64,000 bases of DNA from Ptiloglossa arizonensis (Eukaryota > Arthropoda > Insecta > Hymenoptera > Colletidae): contig NC_135060.1 in the NCBI RefSeq assembly GCF_051014685.1, forward strand, positions 9,734,001 through 9,798,000. Reading direction: 5' to 3'. The translations under genes and the position numbers were made by a program. The notes under the pieces are model-generated. The model did not search any database, was not told the origin of the DNA, and was given only the letters and a program-made list of their open reading frames with translations. Positions within the stretch are counted from its first letter, which is position 1, and every line of letters begins with the position of its first letter. Positions 52,092-62,095 of the stretch are shown here, piece after piece.

Positions 52092-54144
52092 AGCTGCCTT
52101 CTATTTCTCAGGAGGGTGATGGTTTCTCCGTTCCACGAAGCGTGCCAGGCGTTCGACCTTTCGACGACCCGAGGACGGGCCGCGTAGGGTCGCGGCTGAG
52201 CGAAAGGAGTGAAACGAGGTGAAGGAGAACGACCCCGACCCCGCTTTGTATCTTTCCGACCACCCGCGCGGTCCCCTTGTTCGCAAACCCACCCCTCCCG
52301 TAACCCGCGGGATGCATGATTAGCCGTTTGTTTCGTCGTTTAATTCGAAGGCACCCTTTTGCCCCCCTCCGTCGACCTGCCCCCTTCTCCGTCGCTCTGT
52401 TACACCGCGCTTTCCAAGCCGGGACGTTACCATCGAGGGCCGTTTCCCCGCGCGTCGAGTTTGTCTATTAACAGAAGCGTTGATTAAATGCAGGAGAGAC
52501 CCCCGAAGAGACGGATAGGTTCACGTGCTTGCTCGGTGCTCCCGGCTGTTTCTCCCTTTGATTCCCCCTCTGTTTCGAGGAGGAACAACGTACCGGTAAA
52601 GTATCGCGCAATGAAGATCGATGCGATTTGCGCCACAGCCGGGAGATAAAGGATCGCGAAGAGAGTACGAACACGGACAAGACGGAGGAGAAAGAGCGGC
52701 TGGTGGATGAAGCTTAACAAGCGCTGAATAACCGACCGACGACCGTCCACTTTCACGGATCCTTGCGCGTGTCAAATGACGCTCGGGCGTTCCTCGTTCA
52801 TTTGTTTCCTTTCACGGGACCGCGTTTCCGCGTGCGAGCCTTCTGAAAGCTCCGCTCCTCTTTTTACTCTTTACGCCCGTTGGAATTCAGCGACGCGGAG
52901 AACACGTGGAAACAGGCCCGGGGCTGCTCGACCGACATCTACCGCTGGGTTATTTAAATCCCGGGGAGCGATTTATTTGGGAAAAATTGTGCGTATCGAG
53001 AGTGCGGACGAAATTTCATCGGATGGTACACGCTTTTCGAGGAGTCATCGAAAATTCAACGAACGAGTAGAGATTGTATCTTTAAATTTGGTGTACTTTT
53101 CCAGCTAAGATCCACCTGTGTATTTTCAATATCTTCGTCATGAGTTTCGATCCTTTCGGTAGCTCCCGCGTTTCATCCGATATCAATTTTCGACAATTCA
53201 ACGTTATCGATCGTCCATGGATTTCGCGTCAGTTTCACTGTGGGACTGTTCTTTCACTCTTTCGAAAACATTCTCACTCGTGACTCGTAAATTTCCAAGC
53301 CACTTCGATGCTCGAGAGAATTTTCCAAATTGAATAATATTCTCGGTGGTTCGAATACAAAGTTGCCGATGTTCCACCGGGACATGCATCTCTCGCTAAC
53401 ATTTTCCCAGAATCTAATATTCTTGGAGGAATTACTCTCCAGGAACATTTATTTCCTACTAAAAAAAACTACCCAGCGCCATAGTTTCCCCCGTATCGTC
53501 TACGTTAGACGGTGCCAGAGTTTCCCTTATTGTTAAATCGAATCCAGCAGTTTGTCCGTGGTCTGGCTCGGTCCCCGGATACAAATAACGTCGAAAGCAA
53601 AGACCAAGACGACAAGTCTAATTGAGTCTACGCGAGGCGCGGGACTGTTGCTCGATTTCCGTCGTTTGTTCCCCTTGGAAAACTCGCTCGAAGTACCATC
53701 GAAGTGCAAGTTTTCCCCAAAAGTTTGCCTACGAGGGAACCGGTGGTAGAAGCGAAAGGGGTGGAAAAAGATTGACACGGTCAATTTGGGAAACCCGTGG
53801 AGACGTCGCAGCGGGCCCGTTGGAAGTTCAGCGGCGAATATTAACCAGTCGCGAGTAATTTCGCGTATTTATTAACGGGGGTGTCGTCTCTAATAGCGAA
53901 CGCGGGCGCGAGGGACGCACGGAAAATAGAATTTCGTATTTGTACGCGCGACAACCTAGCTACCGTCCCCTCGCGCTCACCCCCTGGCCTACACCTGTAC
54001 CCCGTCCTGCGCCAGCGCGACTTGTAAACTTTATGAAACTAGCCCCAAGGGTGATTTCATTATTCCTCTTGCGCGCGGCGCGAAATCGAGAGTACCTACC
54101 GCGAGGAACATTTTCCGCTCCGCTCGTACAATACCGTTTCGCCC

Positions 54145-54181
<37 letters not shown>

Positions 54182-54214
54182 TACGACTACGAGGACGAGG
54201 ACGACGAGGACGAA
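54145..54214 (+). repeat. (CGA)n trinucleotide repeat
   Basis: About twelve perfect ACG/CGA triplets at 54145-54180, then interrupted CTACGA and GAGGAC triplets to 54214. The opposite strand gives a poly-Val run and the + strand a poly-Thr run, explaining long spurious ORFs in this region. Confidence 0.92.
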
Positions 54215-54284
54215 GAGAGCGGCGCCCAATCAAAACTCGTTGGTCGCCTCGTGTTTCTCTCGGGTCGAGACATTTCCTTTTCCT

Positions 54285-54430
54285 GTCTCCTCCCTTGTCT
54301 ATACCGTTCTCTCTCTTTCTCGTCCTTCGTCCTCTTTTTCCTTCTTCCAGCGTTTCCATCCCTTTGCGTCCAGCCCTCCTCTCCCTCTTTCTCTCTCTTT
54401 CTCTCCCTTTCTCCCTCTTTCTCTTCTCTC
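54285..54430 (+). repeat. Polypyrimidine CTCTTTCTCT-rich block
   Basis: About 145 bp of strongly C/T-biased sequence with repeated CTCTTTCTCTC words, just after the CGA repeat. Confidence 0.8.
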
Positions 54431-54923
54431 GCCATTGCGCCTCAATATATCAAACTTCCACCGGCGAAGCGTCAGACAATCGATTTAATCGGTGAACTGT
54501 GAAAGAGATTGCGGCCTCTAGCCCTCCCCCCCCTACCAAACCACCCTCTGCTCCCACCCTTCGATCGTTTCCCCGGTTCCCGCGCGCCCACCGCATAATG
54601 TAAAATCGACGGAGTCTGTACCGTTCGCGCGACGCGATTTAAGCGCAGAAAAAATTCGATTTCCGCTTCGTCGTCGCCTCTCGCCGGTCGTCGGTGTTTT
54701 TCGACGACGCGACGCCTCGATAAACTTCGCCGCGTGAAATCGTTTTGTTCGCGACGAAAGGGACAATTAGAAGTCGGAGAGGAGGGGGGAAATTTGCGGC
54801 CGGGTTTTCTTTAATCTGTTCTTTTTTTTTTTTTGTTTCTTTCTTTAGAAACGATCGAGAGATAACATTTTAGCGAGGGAAAGGTAGTTGCGTTTTTGAT
54901 AATCACGAGGGAAGACAATACGC

Positions 54924-55245
54924 GTTTGAGTAGAGAACACAGAAATCGAATGGGTTACTTGGGCAAGTTTACTTTGCAGATGTATTAAAATTCGGTGAAA
55001 TTTTTCTACTCGATCCAAACATATTTTACTCGACGATAATCCGTTTGAGTAGAGGACATAGAAATTGAATCAAATGGGTTACTTAGGCAAGTTTACTTTT
55101 CAGATGTATTAAAATTCGGTGAAATTTTTCTACTCGATCCAAACATATTTTACTCGACGATAATCCGTTTGAATAGAGAACATAGAAATCGAATCGAATG
55201 GGTTACTTAGGCAAGTTTACTTTGAAGATGTATTAAAATTGTATA
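54924..55245 (+). repeat. Tandem repeat of about 120 bp, 2.7 copies
   Basis: Units begin at GTTTGAGTAGAGAACACAGA (54924), GTTTGAGTAGAGGACATAGA (55043) and GTTTGAATAGAGAACATAGA (55167), spacings 119 and 124 bp. Each contains ATGGGTTACTT, GGCAAGTTTACTTT and AGATGTATTAAAATT. The first two also carry CGGTGAAATTTTTCTACTCG and AACATATTTTACTCGACGAT. Identity is high, so the array is probably young. Confidence 0.92.
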
Positions 55246-58200
55246 TTATAATATTGTATTTTGTATACTGTTGTATTTTATAATATTTATTTCGTCTTGG
55301 AACTTCATCGAGATTCGTTTCCCGTATTCGCTTTGTTTCGATTTAAATAAAAATTGCTCGACTTTATTCAAAACGCAACGAATTTTGATCTTCCGTAACC
55401 ATCAAAGTCCCACGGAATTATCGATGCTCCGACGATCATAACGAGTGAGCTGTGAAGCGGTTTTACGATTGCGGATCGTAAAAACGACAAGTGGATGCTC
55501 GTTAAGCATGCGTTGAACTTCGACGCTTCGCCGTTACTAAATGAAAACTAGAAAAGTCGTTCCTCTTCCATCGAACGCAAAAACTTACTTTTCCGCGTCG
55601 TAACGCGGCTGGGTGTTCTTGGAACGTCTGTTTTATAGTTTTTCTCATTGTTCCGGCGGGAAGCTTCGAATTCCGAAGTTTTCGGCGAGTTTTCCGACGA
55701 TCGTTTTCCGACTCGTAACCCTTCCGCGTAATTTCTCGGGTTTCAACTTTTGTTTTCCTAACGAGCACCCGCGGCGATGGCGAAACCTTCCGGTTACATT
55801 CAACGAAGCGTCGATGTTACCCAAAGACAAACTTTCTTTGCGGTAAAGTACAAAACACCGTCCGTTATTGGAATTTTTACCGTTGCGATTTATCTTGTTC
55901 GCTGGTTGTTCGGAAACGTTTCTTAAAAAACGAAGTTACACCGAAGATTCCGTCACCCTTGTAAAATAAACGTTTCACGGTTGATGGATAAGTAAAAAAA
56001 TAAATCCACGTACTGTAAGTACAGGGCGTTCTTGTGATCTTGTGATTCCTCGTGAAAAAATAAATAAAAAATGCGCGACACGATTCTTTTGTACGGAGCT
56101 TCGTTTCGCTTTCACGCCTTTCGTTAATAAATACTGAACCTTCGAAATAAAAAAGCGAGAGCTTCCTTTATTTCCGTGCAAACGTTTCAAAACACTCGAG
56201 TACAAGATTACGAGAGCGTGTTACTTCGAATATTGAGAAATTCGAAATAAAACGAAGGATGAAACTGTTGCGCACAGTGGCGTATATGATAACACAGATT
56301 CTCCATCGATACGGTTAAACGGGTCGTTACGGTTCTCTGTAAAAAATCGTATCTCATCGTGGGTCGTATTTCCAACGGATTGAAACCGCACGAAATAATT
56401 TTCACGAGCAACGGATTCAAAAAGCGGCAGTTCCTTCTTTTGCGCACATTTCGCTCGGAGCTTACCAATTTTCTCATTCCGTAGGCAGAATGTAGAATAA
56501 TATCGCGGCGTCCAGCGAGCGTCTGCAGTTAAACCGCGGCCAAGAAGATTATTATTCTCGTCTCGGTCGAGTTCCCCGACGCAACATTTTCGTTCCTCTT
56601 TTTTTCTCCTTCTTTTTGGCAATACACGACACGACGAGCGTTCCACTTCCGTTCCCGTTGCGCATTCTAAAATTGTATTTATTCGCGTCCAACGAGCTCG
56701 AGCGCGCGAAAATAAAGCACGGGGAAGAGCACGCGTTTTGAAAACCGCGCTGTTTGCCCGTAAATTTTTCTTCCATTTTGAGTGGGCGAGACCCCGTGCT
56801 CGCGAAACTGAACCACGAAAGTGCATCCGTTGAAATTACAAAGAGAAGCGGGCCACGGTGGTTAATTTATTAACTTTTTCGCGATTTATTTCGTAATTGT
56901 TGCCACGTTCCCGCGAGCCTGCCACGGTACAATATCATCGAGCGCGACGGGATTACGTTCAACGAGGAGAATTTTATTTCGATTCGAAAAAGGGGACGAG
57001 TGAAATTTATTCCCGAATAGCTGCGATAACGATTAAGGGAAATTTGCTGATTAAAATCCGTGTCGCTTCGCGCGCCTGCGCGACTTTTTCGATGGGGAAA
57101 AACCGTTACCGTACGAAACCTACGGGAACTCGTAAATTACACAGACCGGGGGAAAACTGATCTTTTTCCATCCAGCTTTCAACGGTACGGAGAATACTAC
57201 TTTTGTCGCGAACGAGCGTGCGCTCGCGCGACATCCGGCCGACACGGTGTTGATTTTTAGTCGGGGGGCTAAAAGAGCGCGGAACATCGCGAGGGATTTG
57301 CATCTTAATTTGCTTGATTGTGTTTAAAGAGCGAATCGTTCGGACGGAAATCTTCCTGCGGAATTTCATCAACGTGGAATCTTACCGCGGTAGTTTCCAT
57401 TGAAATTACTGTTTCCCACCCCTCCGGATCCACGGTGAAATTCAATTTTATTTTTACGCCCCACTTAATATTTCCATAAATTTTACCGTCGACCAGAATC
57501 GGCATTGAATTCGTATTAAACGTACCCGCGGTTAAACACGGTTCTCCAAACGTTCGCTCTAGTATCCGGTAGTATTTATCGAGGAAGATCGGAAGTAGTT
57601 TAACTTTATCTCGTTTCACCGCGGCAAACGTTTCATTTCTGTAAAAAATTTTGAACGATGGAATTATCCGGTTGACTCGGACGTTTCAATTCTCCAGCTA
57701 GGTAAATTGAAGGATAATTTAGCGTTAACGCGGCGAAAAAGTCGAGAGAGATTCTTTCGGTGTTGTACCTTTAAACTTTGAAATGGACGCCTCGTTGTTT
57801 CACATTTACGAATTATGTTGCGAGATGGAGATATTCGGGAGATTTTAACGCTTTTCGTTTTCGAGTTCGAATCGAGTAGTAACAGTACGAAAACGATCAA
57901 GAGAATAAATACAGAGTTTGGAGAAAGTTACGCGAACGTAAGAAATGTTCAATGTTGATTCGAAGCTCCAAATATCTCGTTCAAATAAACTCGTGAACAA
58001 TGAAATTCGAAACTTTTCCACCTCTGGAATTTCTAATATTCGACCGGTATAATCGTATCGGTGAACACTTGGAAAATTATAGAACACTTTCGATCGAATA
58101 TATTAAAACTATGTTTCTAATGCATTGATCCAATAATACGTTTCACGAGGAACTCTGAACAGAGTGACCCATACAACACATTATAAACTACTTTTTTAAA

Positions 58201-58453
58201 AATTGACGAAGTCGACGACTTCGTTTCTTCTTTTAAGTAAAATGCCGACTGAATAGGAGAAACGATATTGGGCCAAAGTATACTACGCTGTTTATTGTTA
58301 TAAAAGCAGTAAGTGAGTATGAAATAACAGTGGCGGAGAATTTTATATTTACATCGACAGTTTCGTATTATTACGTTCTACAATTAAGATCTATAATAGC
58401 GATATCGTAGCGAGGAATTATCGGAAGCTGCATTTTCCTTTCGTCCGTTTCAG

Positions 58454-58684
58454 AACCTAATTTCGTTGGATCTTACGACATCGGCAGCCACGTGTTCTTC
58501 TTCTTCCGCGAGACCGCAGTGGAATACATAAACTGCGGCAAAAGCGTGTATTCCCGCGTGGCGAGAGTTTGCAAAAGGGACACCGGCGGCAAGAATATTC
58601 TGTCGCAAAATTGGTCGACTTACCTGAAGGCTAGGTTGAACTGCTCTATACCCGGCGAATTTCCATTCTACTTCAACGAAATAC
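58454..58684 (+). CDS. Sema2a: Sema2a internal exon E (231 nt), sema propeller
   Basis: The acceptor CGTTTCAG ends at 58453; the donor GTAAGT starts at 58685. After the split Lys codon it reads PNFVGSYDIGSHVFFFFRET, then AVEYINCGKSVYSRVARVCK and WSTYLKARLNCSIPGEFPFY. The FFFRE(T) strand and the RVARVCK...DxGG block are the most conserved parts of the sema propeller. There are sequons at NWS and NCS. It ends with a C in phase 1 and joins AG of the next exon to make Gln (NEIQS). Confidence 0.97.
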
Positions 58685-59301
58685 GTAAGTAACGCGAAAC
58701 TACCTTAAAAATCTCGAACGTCTTTAATATCGACGCTCGATTCATTTTCGTAACGCAACGAATCATCGACGAAGTTTCTCGACGCTTTAAAATCCGATCG
58801 CGAAACGAACGTATTTGGAGATCCCGTTTCAAACAAGAGGCGAATATTACGAAGATTAATTTTATAATTCCGTTAGCAGCGTATCAAATTAATACCGTAC
58901 CTACAACGAATATAAAATATTCCGTTCAAAATATTTGGAGGATTATTCCAGTCCAGAGGTGACGAAATTTTTTACGACTGCGTGCTTGAAATTAATTACA
59001 AAAAATCAGTCTTGCGGCGAATTCCACGTGAAAATTTAATAAACCTATCGAGTAGTACTTAATCGGAGAGTATTTATTGAATACGAGAATCGTTATAGAA
59101 ATACTAATACGGATTCGTTTTACAACACTTTGTATCAAACCTTTGCTATTCGTTATTGTTCACGGTTCCATCGAACGTGTTACAAAAAAGTCGATATTAT
59201 TGTTCATCGGCAGAATTTCGAAATTTAAACGATGGTACTAATACTCGATGTTCCTTTAACCGGACGCGAGGGTAACAATTATCGAATTTACGTTTCTCCA
59301 G
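58685..59301 (+). other. Intron between exons E and F (617 bp)
   Basis: Donor GTAAGT, acceptor TTCTCCAG. Nothing else recognised. Confidence 0.93.
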
Positions 59302-59715
59302 AGAGCATTTACAAGGTGCCAGGCGACGATACTCATTTTTACGGTACGTTCACCACTTCGACGAACGGATTGATGGGTTCGGCGATTTGCTCGTTCCACA
59401 TCGACGCCATTCAAGAGGCGTTCCGTGGAAAATTCAAAGAACAAGCGACGAGCAGTAGCGCCTGGCTTCCGGTGCTTTCCAACAAAGTTCCTGAACCGCG
59501 TCCCGGCCAATGCGTGAACGACACGGAGACTTTCCCGGACACCGTACTGAACTTCATTCGGTCCCACCCTCTGATGGACTCCGCCATATCCCACGAAAAC
59601 GAGAAACCAGTCTTCTACAAGCGCGACGTGATGCTGACACGATTGGTCGTCGATAAACTGCGCATCGATTTCGTTGGACTCGATTTGGACTACACGGTTT
59701 ACTACGCAGGGTCCA
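59302..59715 (+). CDS. Sema2a: Sema2a internal exon F (414 nt), sema propeller
   Basis: The acceptor TTCTCCAG ends at 59301 and the donor GTAAGT begins at 59716. The exon encodes SIYKVPGDDTHFYGTFTTS, GSAICSFHIDAIQEAFRGKFKE, SAWLPVLSNKVPEPRPGQCV and TVLNFIRSHPLMDSAI. GSAVC-type and PRPGxC motifs are diagnostic of the sema domain, and the NFIRSHPLM block is typical of semaphorins. A sequon NDT is present. It ends with A in phase 1 and joins GC to encode Ser. A longer frame that begins at 59232 and runs past 59715 into the intron is only read-through. Confidence 0.97.
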
Positions 59716-60637
59716 GTAAGTATTCCAGTAATTATTACGGAGTGAAATATTTAATTCGAAATATAGAATTTGTTCCTTTAATTTTCGTGATAAAATATTA
59801 TGTATATGTGTATGTTTCATTTGAAAAGTGAAAGATAGAATAGACTCGTTTTTTTTTAATTTAAATAACAGAGTGCTATCGGCTCCTTTAGTTTCGATAG
59901 TAGAGTACTATTCATTTTTTTAGTTCAGACAGTAATTATTACTATTTATTTCTTTAATTTAACGTTTGCGAACGATCAAGTTTCCGATCCTTTATATTCG
60001 TATTGATCATTTGTACACCAATAAATTACAATTTTAAGAGTTCCAGCGAGAAAATATGTTTCGAATATTTGTATACTTTCCCCAGTTTTTCTGCACAATG
60101 CACACTGCTGTGTTTATATTTTTCAGCTTCTCTTTTTCTAAGTTCCGAAGTATCGAAATTTCCACTCCGAAAGACGAAATTATCGTAGAAAATTTGATAC
60201 GAAACGTACGTCGACGAGATGTTTCGCGCCGATATCCGTTTACTTGATTTGTCACCGAGAAACTTGGCGAGATAATCGCTATCCATTTCGAAGTTCTTGC
60301 CCATTGGGTCGTGCAATCTGCTTTTGCTACCTCCCGACTCGTCTCGCTTCCATTTGTCTACTATTATCATCCGCGAAATGGATGCAATCGGGAATCTCGA
60401 AGTTGAGAAAAAATAAATGTTCGCAGTGCTTAAAATCTGAACTAAAAATCAATTTCGTTGGTTTCCTACCCATAGCATAAAATGTATACGAATGAACCAA
60501 ATACAGGATCGATCTTTAGGTAGAACTGTTGATTGAAACAAAATTTCTCTCCCGATATAAAAATGACTCGATCGGCGATGACGATGTCTCGACGTGGTAT
60601 CGTTGGTTTGTAAAAGCATCGATCTCTCGTGTTACAG
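59716..60637 (+). other. Intron between exons F and G (922 bp)
   Basis: Donor GTAAGT, acceptor GTGTTACAG. Nothing else recognised. Confidence 0.93.
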
Positions 60638-60914
60638 GCGACGGACGTGTACACAAAGTCGTTCAATGGACAGACAACAACGGGGATTCCCAGTCTATCT
60701 TGTTGGACGTTTTTGACGTGACGCCGGGCGAGCCGATTCAAGCGATGGAAATCTCGAAGGAGCACAGAGCTCTTTACGTCGCGTCCGATCATCGAATAAA
60801 GCAGATCGATTTGGTGATGTGCACCCGCAGATACGACAACTGCCTTCGTTGCGTTCACGATCCTTACTGCGGATGGGACAAGGACACCAATACGTGCAAA
60901 CCTTACGAACCTGG
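60638..60914 (+). CDS. Sema2a: Sema2a internal exon G (277 nt), last propeller blade and PSI domain
   Basis: The acceptor GTGTTACAG ends at 60637; the donor GTAAGG starts at 60915. The first part (DGRVHKVVQW, LLDVFDVTPGEPIQAMEI, ALYVASDHRIKQIDL) finishes the sema propeller. From 60820 the PSI module begins: a Cys-rich segment with spacing C-x6-C-x2-C-x5-C followed by GWD, including DPYCGWD, and a last Cys in NTCKPYEPG. PSI domains position the propeller relative to the Ig domain. The exon ends in phase 2 (GG) and is completed by A of the next exon to give Gly, reading PGLLQDV. Confidence 0.97.
60820..60909 (+). other. Sema2a: PSI domain coding segment within exon G
   Basis: Thirty codons, window residues 441-470, start at the Cys of MCTRRYDN and include LRCVHDPYCGWD and NTCKP. 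The Cys spacing and the DPYCGWD motif define the plexin-semaphorin-integrin cysteine knot. Confidence 0.93.
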
Positions 60915-61647
60915 GTAAGGGCGCTAATCTTTATCAATTTTTCACGATTTAATCCTCGCGCTACCAAGGTATTTTCTTTTTTTGTAGCAAGAATTGTCAA
61001 TTTGCAAAATAGGACGCACCGGGTACAAAGTATCCATCCACTGCAGGTGCATAGATATATTTTTCAGACAAAGAGAAATATTAATACATCCCGAATCTTC
61101 TAGTTGAATTCGTCGAAAAGGCTTCTCCGGTAGATCTTGCCTTAGACCTTAATGGCAAACATTTATTATTCCTCTTTGCGAAATATTAAGCACCTCTTCG
61201 AGGCTGTCTACCCTCTATGTTCAATAATTAATTCGATATACTATCCAAAGCATATACACCGGTAGAAAAACTTATTCTATGAATCAATACTACATCTGCG
61301 TAATTTACTAGCAAAATTTATTCCAATGTACCAAGTTCGAAATATTCCTTGAAATATTCGCCATAAAAAAAAAGAACAGTTTGATATACAAACGTGACGA
61401 AGGTAACCGAACGACGCGTGTTACTTCCGTGGGATATTATCGAGTCTATAAATTAACTAACAAGGAATACAGCATCGTCTCTCTTCCTCTAGAGCAACCG
61501 TCGTCATAGAAACTCGTTGTCTCGTGGTTAACGGCTCTCGTTTGTCGATGTGACCAGTCGATTATTGATAGAACATAATAAAACACCGTGACACTTGGTT
61601 GCGAGAGTATACTTGAAGCGCGGTCGTGCTCGTTTCCTTTTCCCCAG
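60915..61647 (+). other. Intron between exons G and H (733 bp)
   Basis: Donor GTAAGG, acceptor TTCCCCAG. Nothing else recognised. Confidence 0.93.
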
Positions 61648-62095
61648 ACTTCTTCAGGACGTGTCGAACAGCACGGCGGACGTTTGCGACAGCAGCGTGG
61701 GCAAGCGGAAGCTGGTAGTCACTTGGGGCCAGTCGGTGCATTTGGGCTGCTTCGTGAAGATGCCGGAAGTGCTGGCGAATCAGGAAGTCAGGTGGTACCA
61801 CTACAGCAAAGAGAAGGGCAGGTATCAGATAGCTTACAAGTACGGCGCCGGAGGGGACAAGTTCATCGAGACGTCCGAGAAGGGCTTGGTGATCGTGGGC
61901 GTGAACGAGCAAGACGCCGGAAGATACGATTGTTGGCTCGGTGGCTCGCTTCTCTGTTCGTACAACATCACCGTGGACGCGCACAGATGTTCCGCGCCCG
62001 CCAAGTCGAACGATTATCAGAAGATATACTCGGACTGGTGCCACGAATTCGAGAAATACAAGTCCGCCATGAAGAGCTGGGAGAGAAAGCAAGCG
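61648..62095 (+). CDS. Sema2a: Sema2a internal exon H (448 nt), Ig domain and basic tail
   Basis: Acceptor TTCCCCAG ends at 61647; donor GTGAGT starts at 62096. The exon encodes LLQDVSNSTADVCDSS, then an Ig domain (about 61700-61981) with the Cys pair in HLGCFVK and GRYDCWLGG, the Trp in VRWYHYS and the D-A-G-R-Y-x-C signature. It ends in CSYNITVDAHRC, SNDYQKIYSDWCHEFEKYK and KSWERKQA, the conserved post-Ig region of class 2 semaphorins. There is no transmembrane segment, so the product should be secreted. Compared with the fly protein as I remember it, the Ig loop around KYGAGGDKFIET appears a little longer. The exon ends in phase 0 and lacks a stop, so at least one more exon follows. Confidence 0.96.

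Larger units (their letters stand above)
47978..58453 (+). other. Intron between exons D and E (10,476 bp)
   Basis: Donor GTAAGT, acceptor CGTTTCAG. It contains GA/GT and (CGA)n microsatellites, a polypyrimidine block and a 120-bp tandem array. No nested gene was recognised; the longest ORFs (56221-56826 minus, 49817-50335 minus, 53940-54488 plus) are low-complexity or show no domain. Confidence 0.88.
5931..62095 (+). other. Sema2a: Gene body (partial): secreted class 2 semaphorin, Sema2a type, eight exons
   Basis: Eight exons join in a single phase into 621 codons without a stop; every junction is a canonical AG/GT boundary. Domain order is sema propeller (window residues 1 to about 440), PSI (441-470, with the DPYCGWD signature) and one Ig domain (about 490-583, Cys506 and Cys567), followed by a basic tail and no transmembrane helix. 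This is the architecture of class 2 secreted semaphorins, which are axon-guidance ligands (PlexB in Drosophila). Several NX(S/T) sequons (NIS, NLT, NST, NWS, NCS, NDT, NIT) fit a secreted glycoprotein. The N-terminus (signal peptide, start of the propeller) and the last coding exon fall outside the window. Sema2a is preferred over its paralogue Sema2b from overall similarity; this was judged by eye and not tested with a tree. Confidence 0.95.

Noticed and set aside
53940..54488. 182-codon + strand ORF
   Set aside because: Its middle is poly-Thr from the (CGA)n repeat and its end a C/T tract, so it is repeat-driven.
56221..56826. 201-codon minus strand ORF
   Set aside because: No known domain or secretory/catalytic motif, and overlapping frames of similar length occur nearby.
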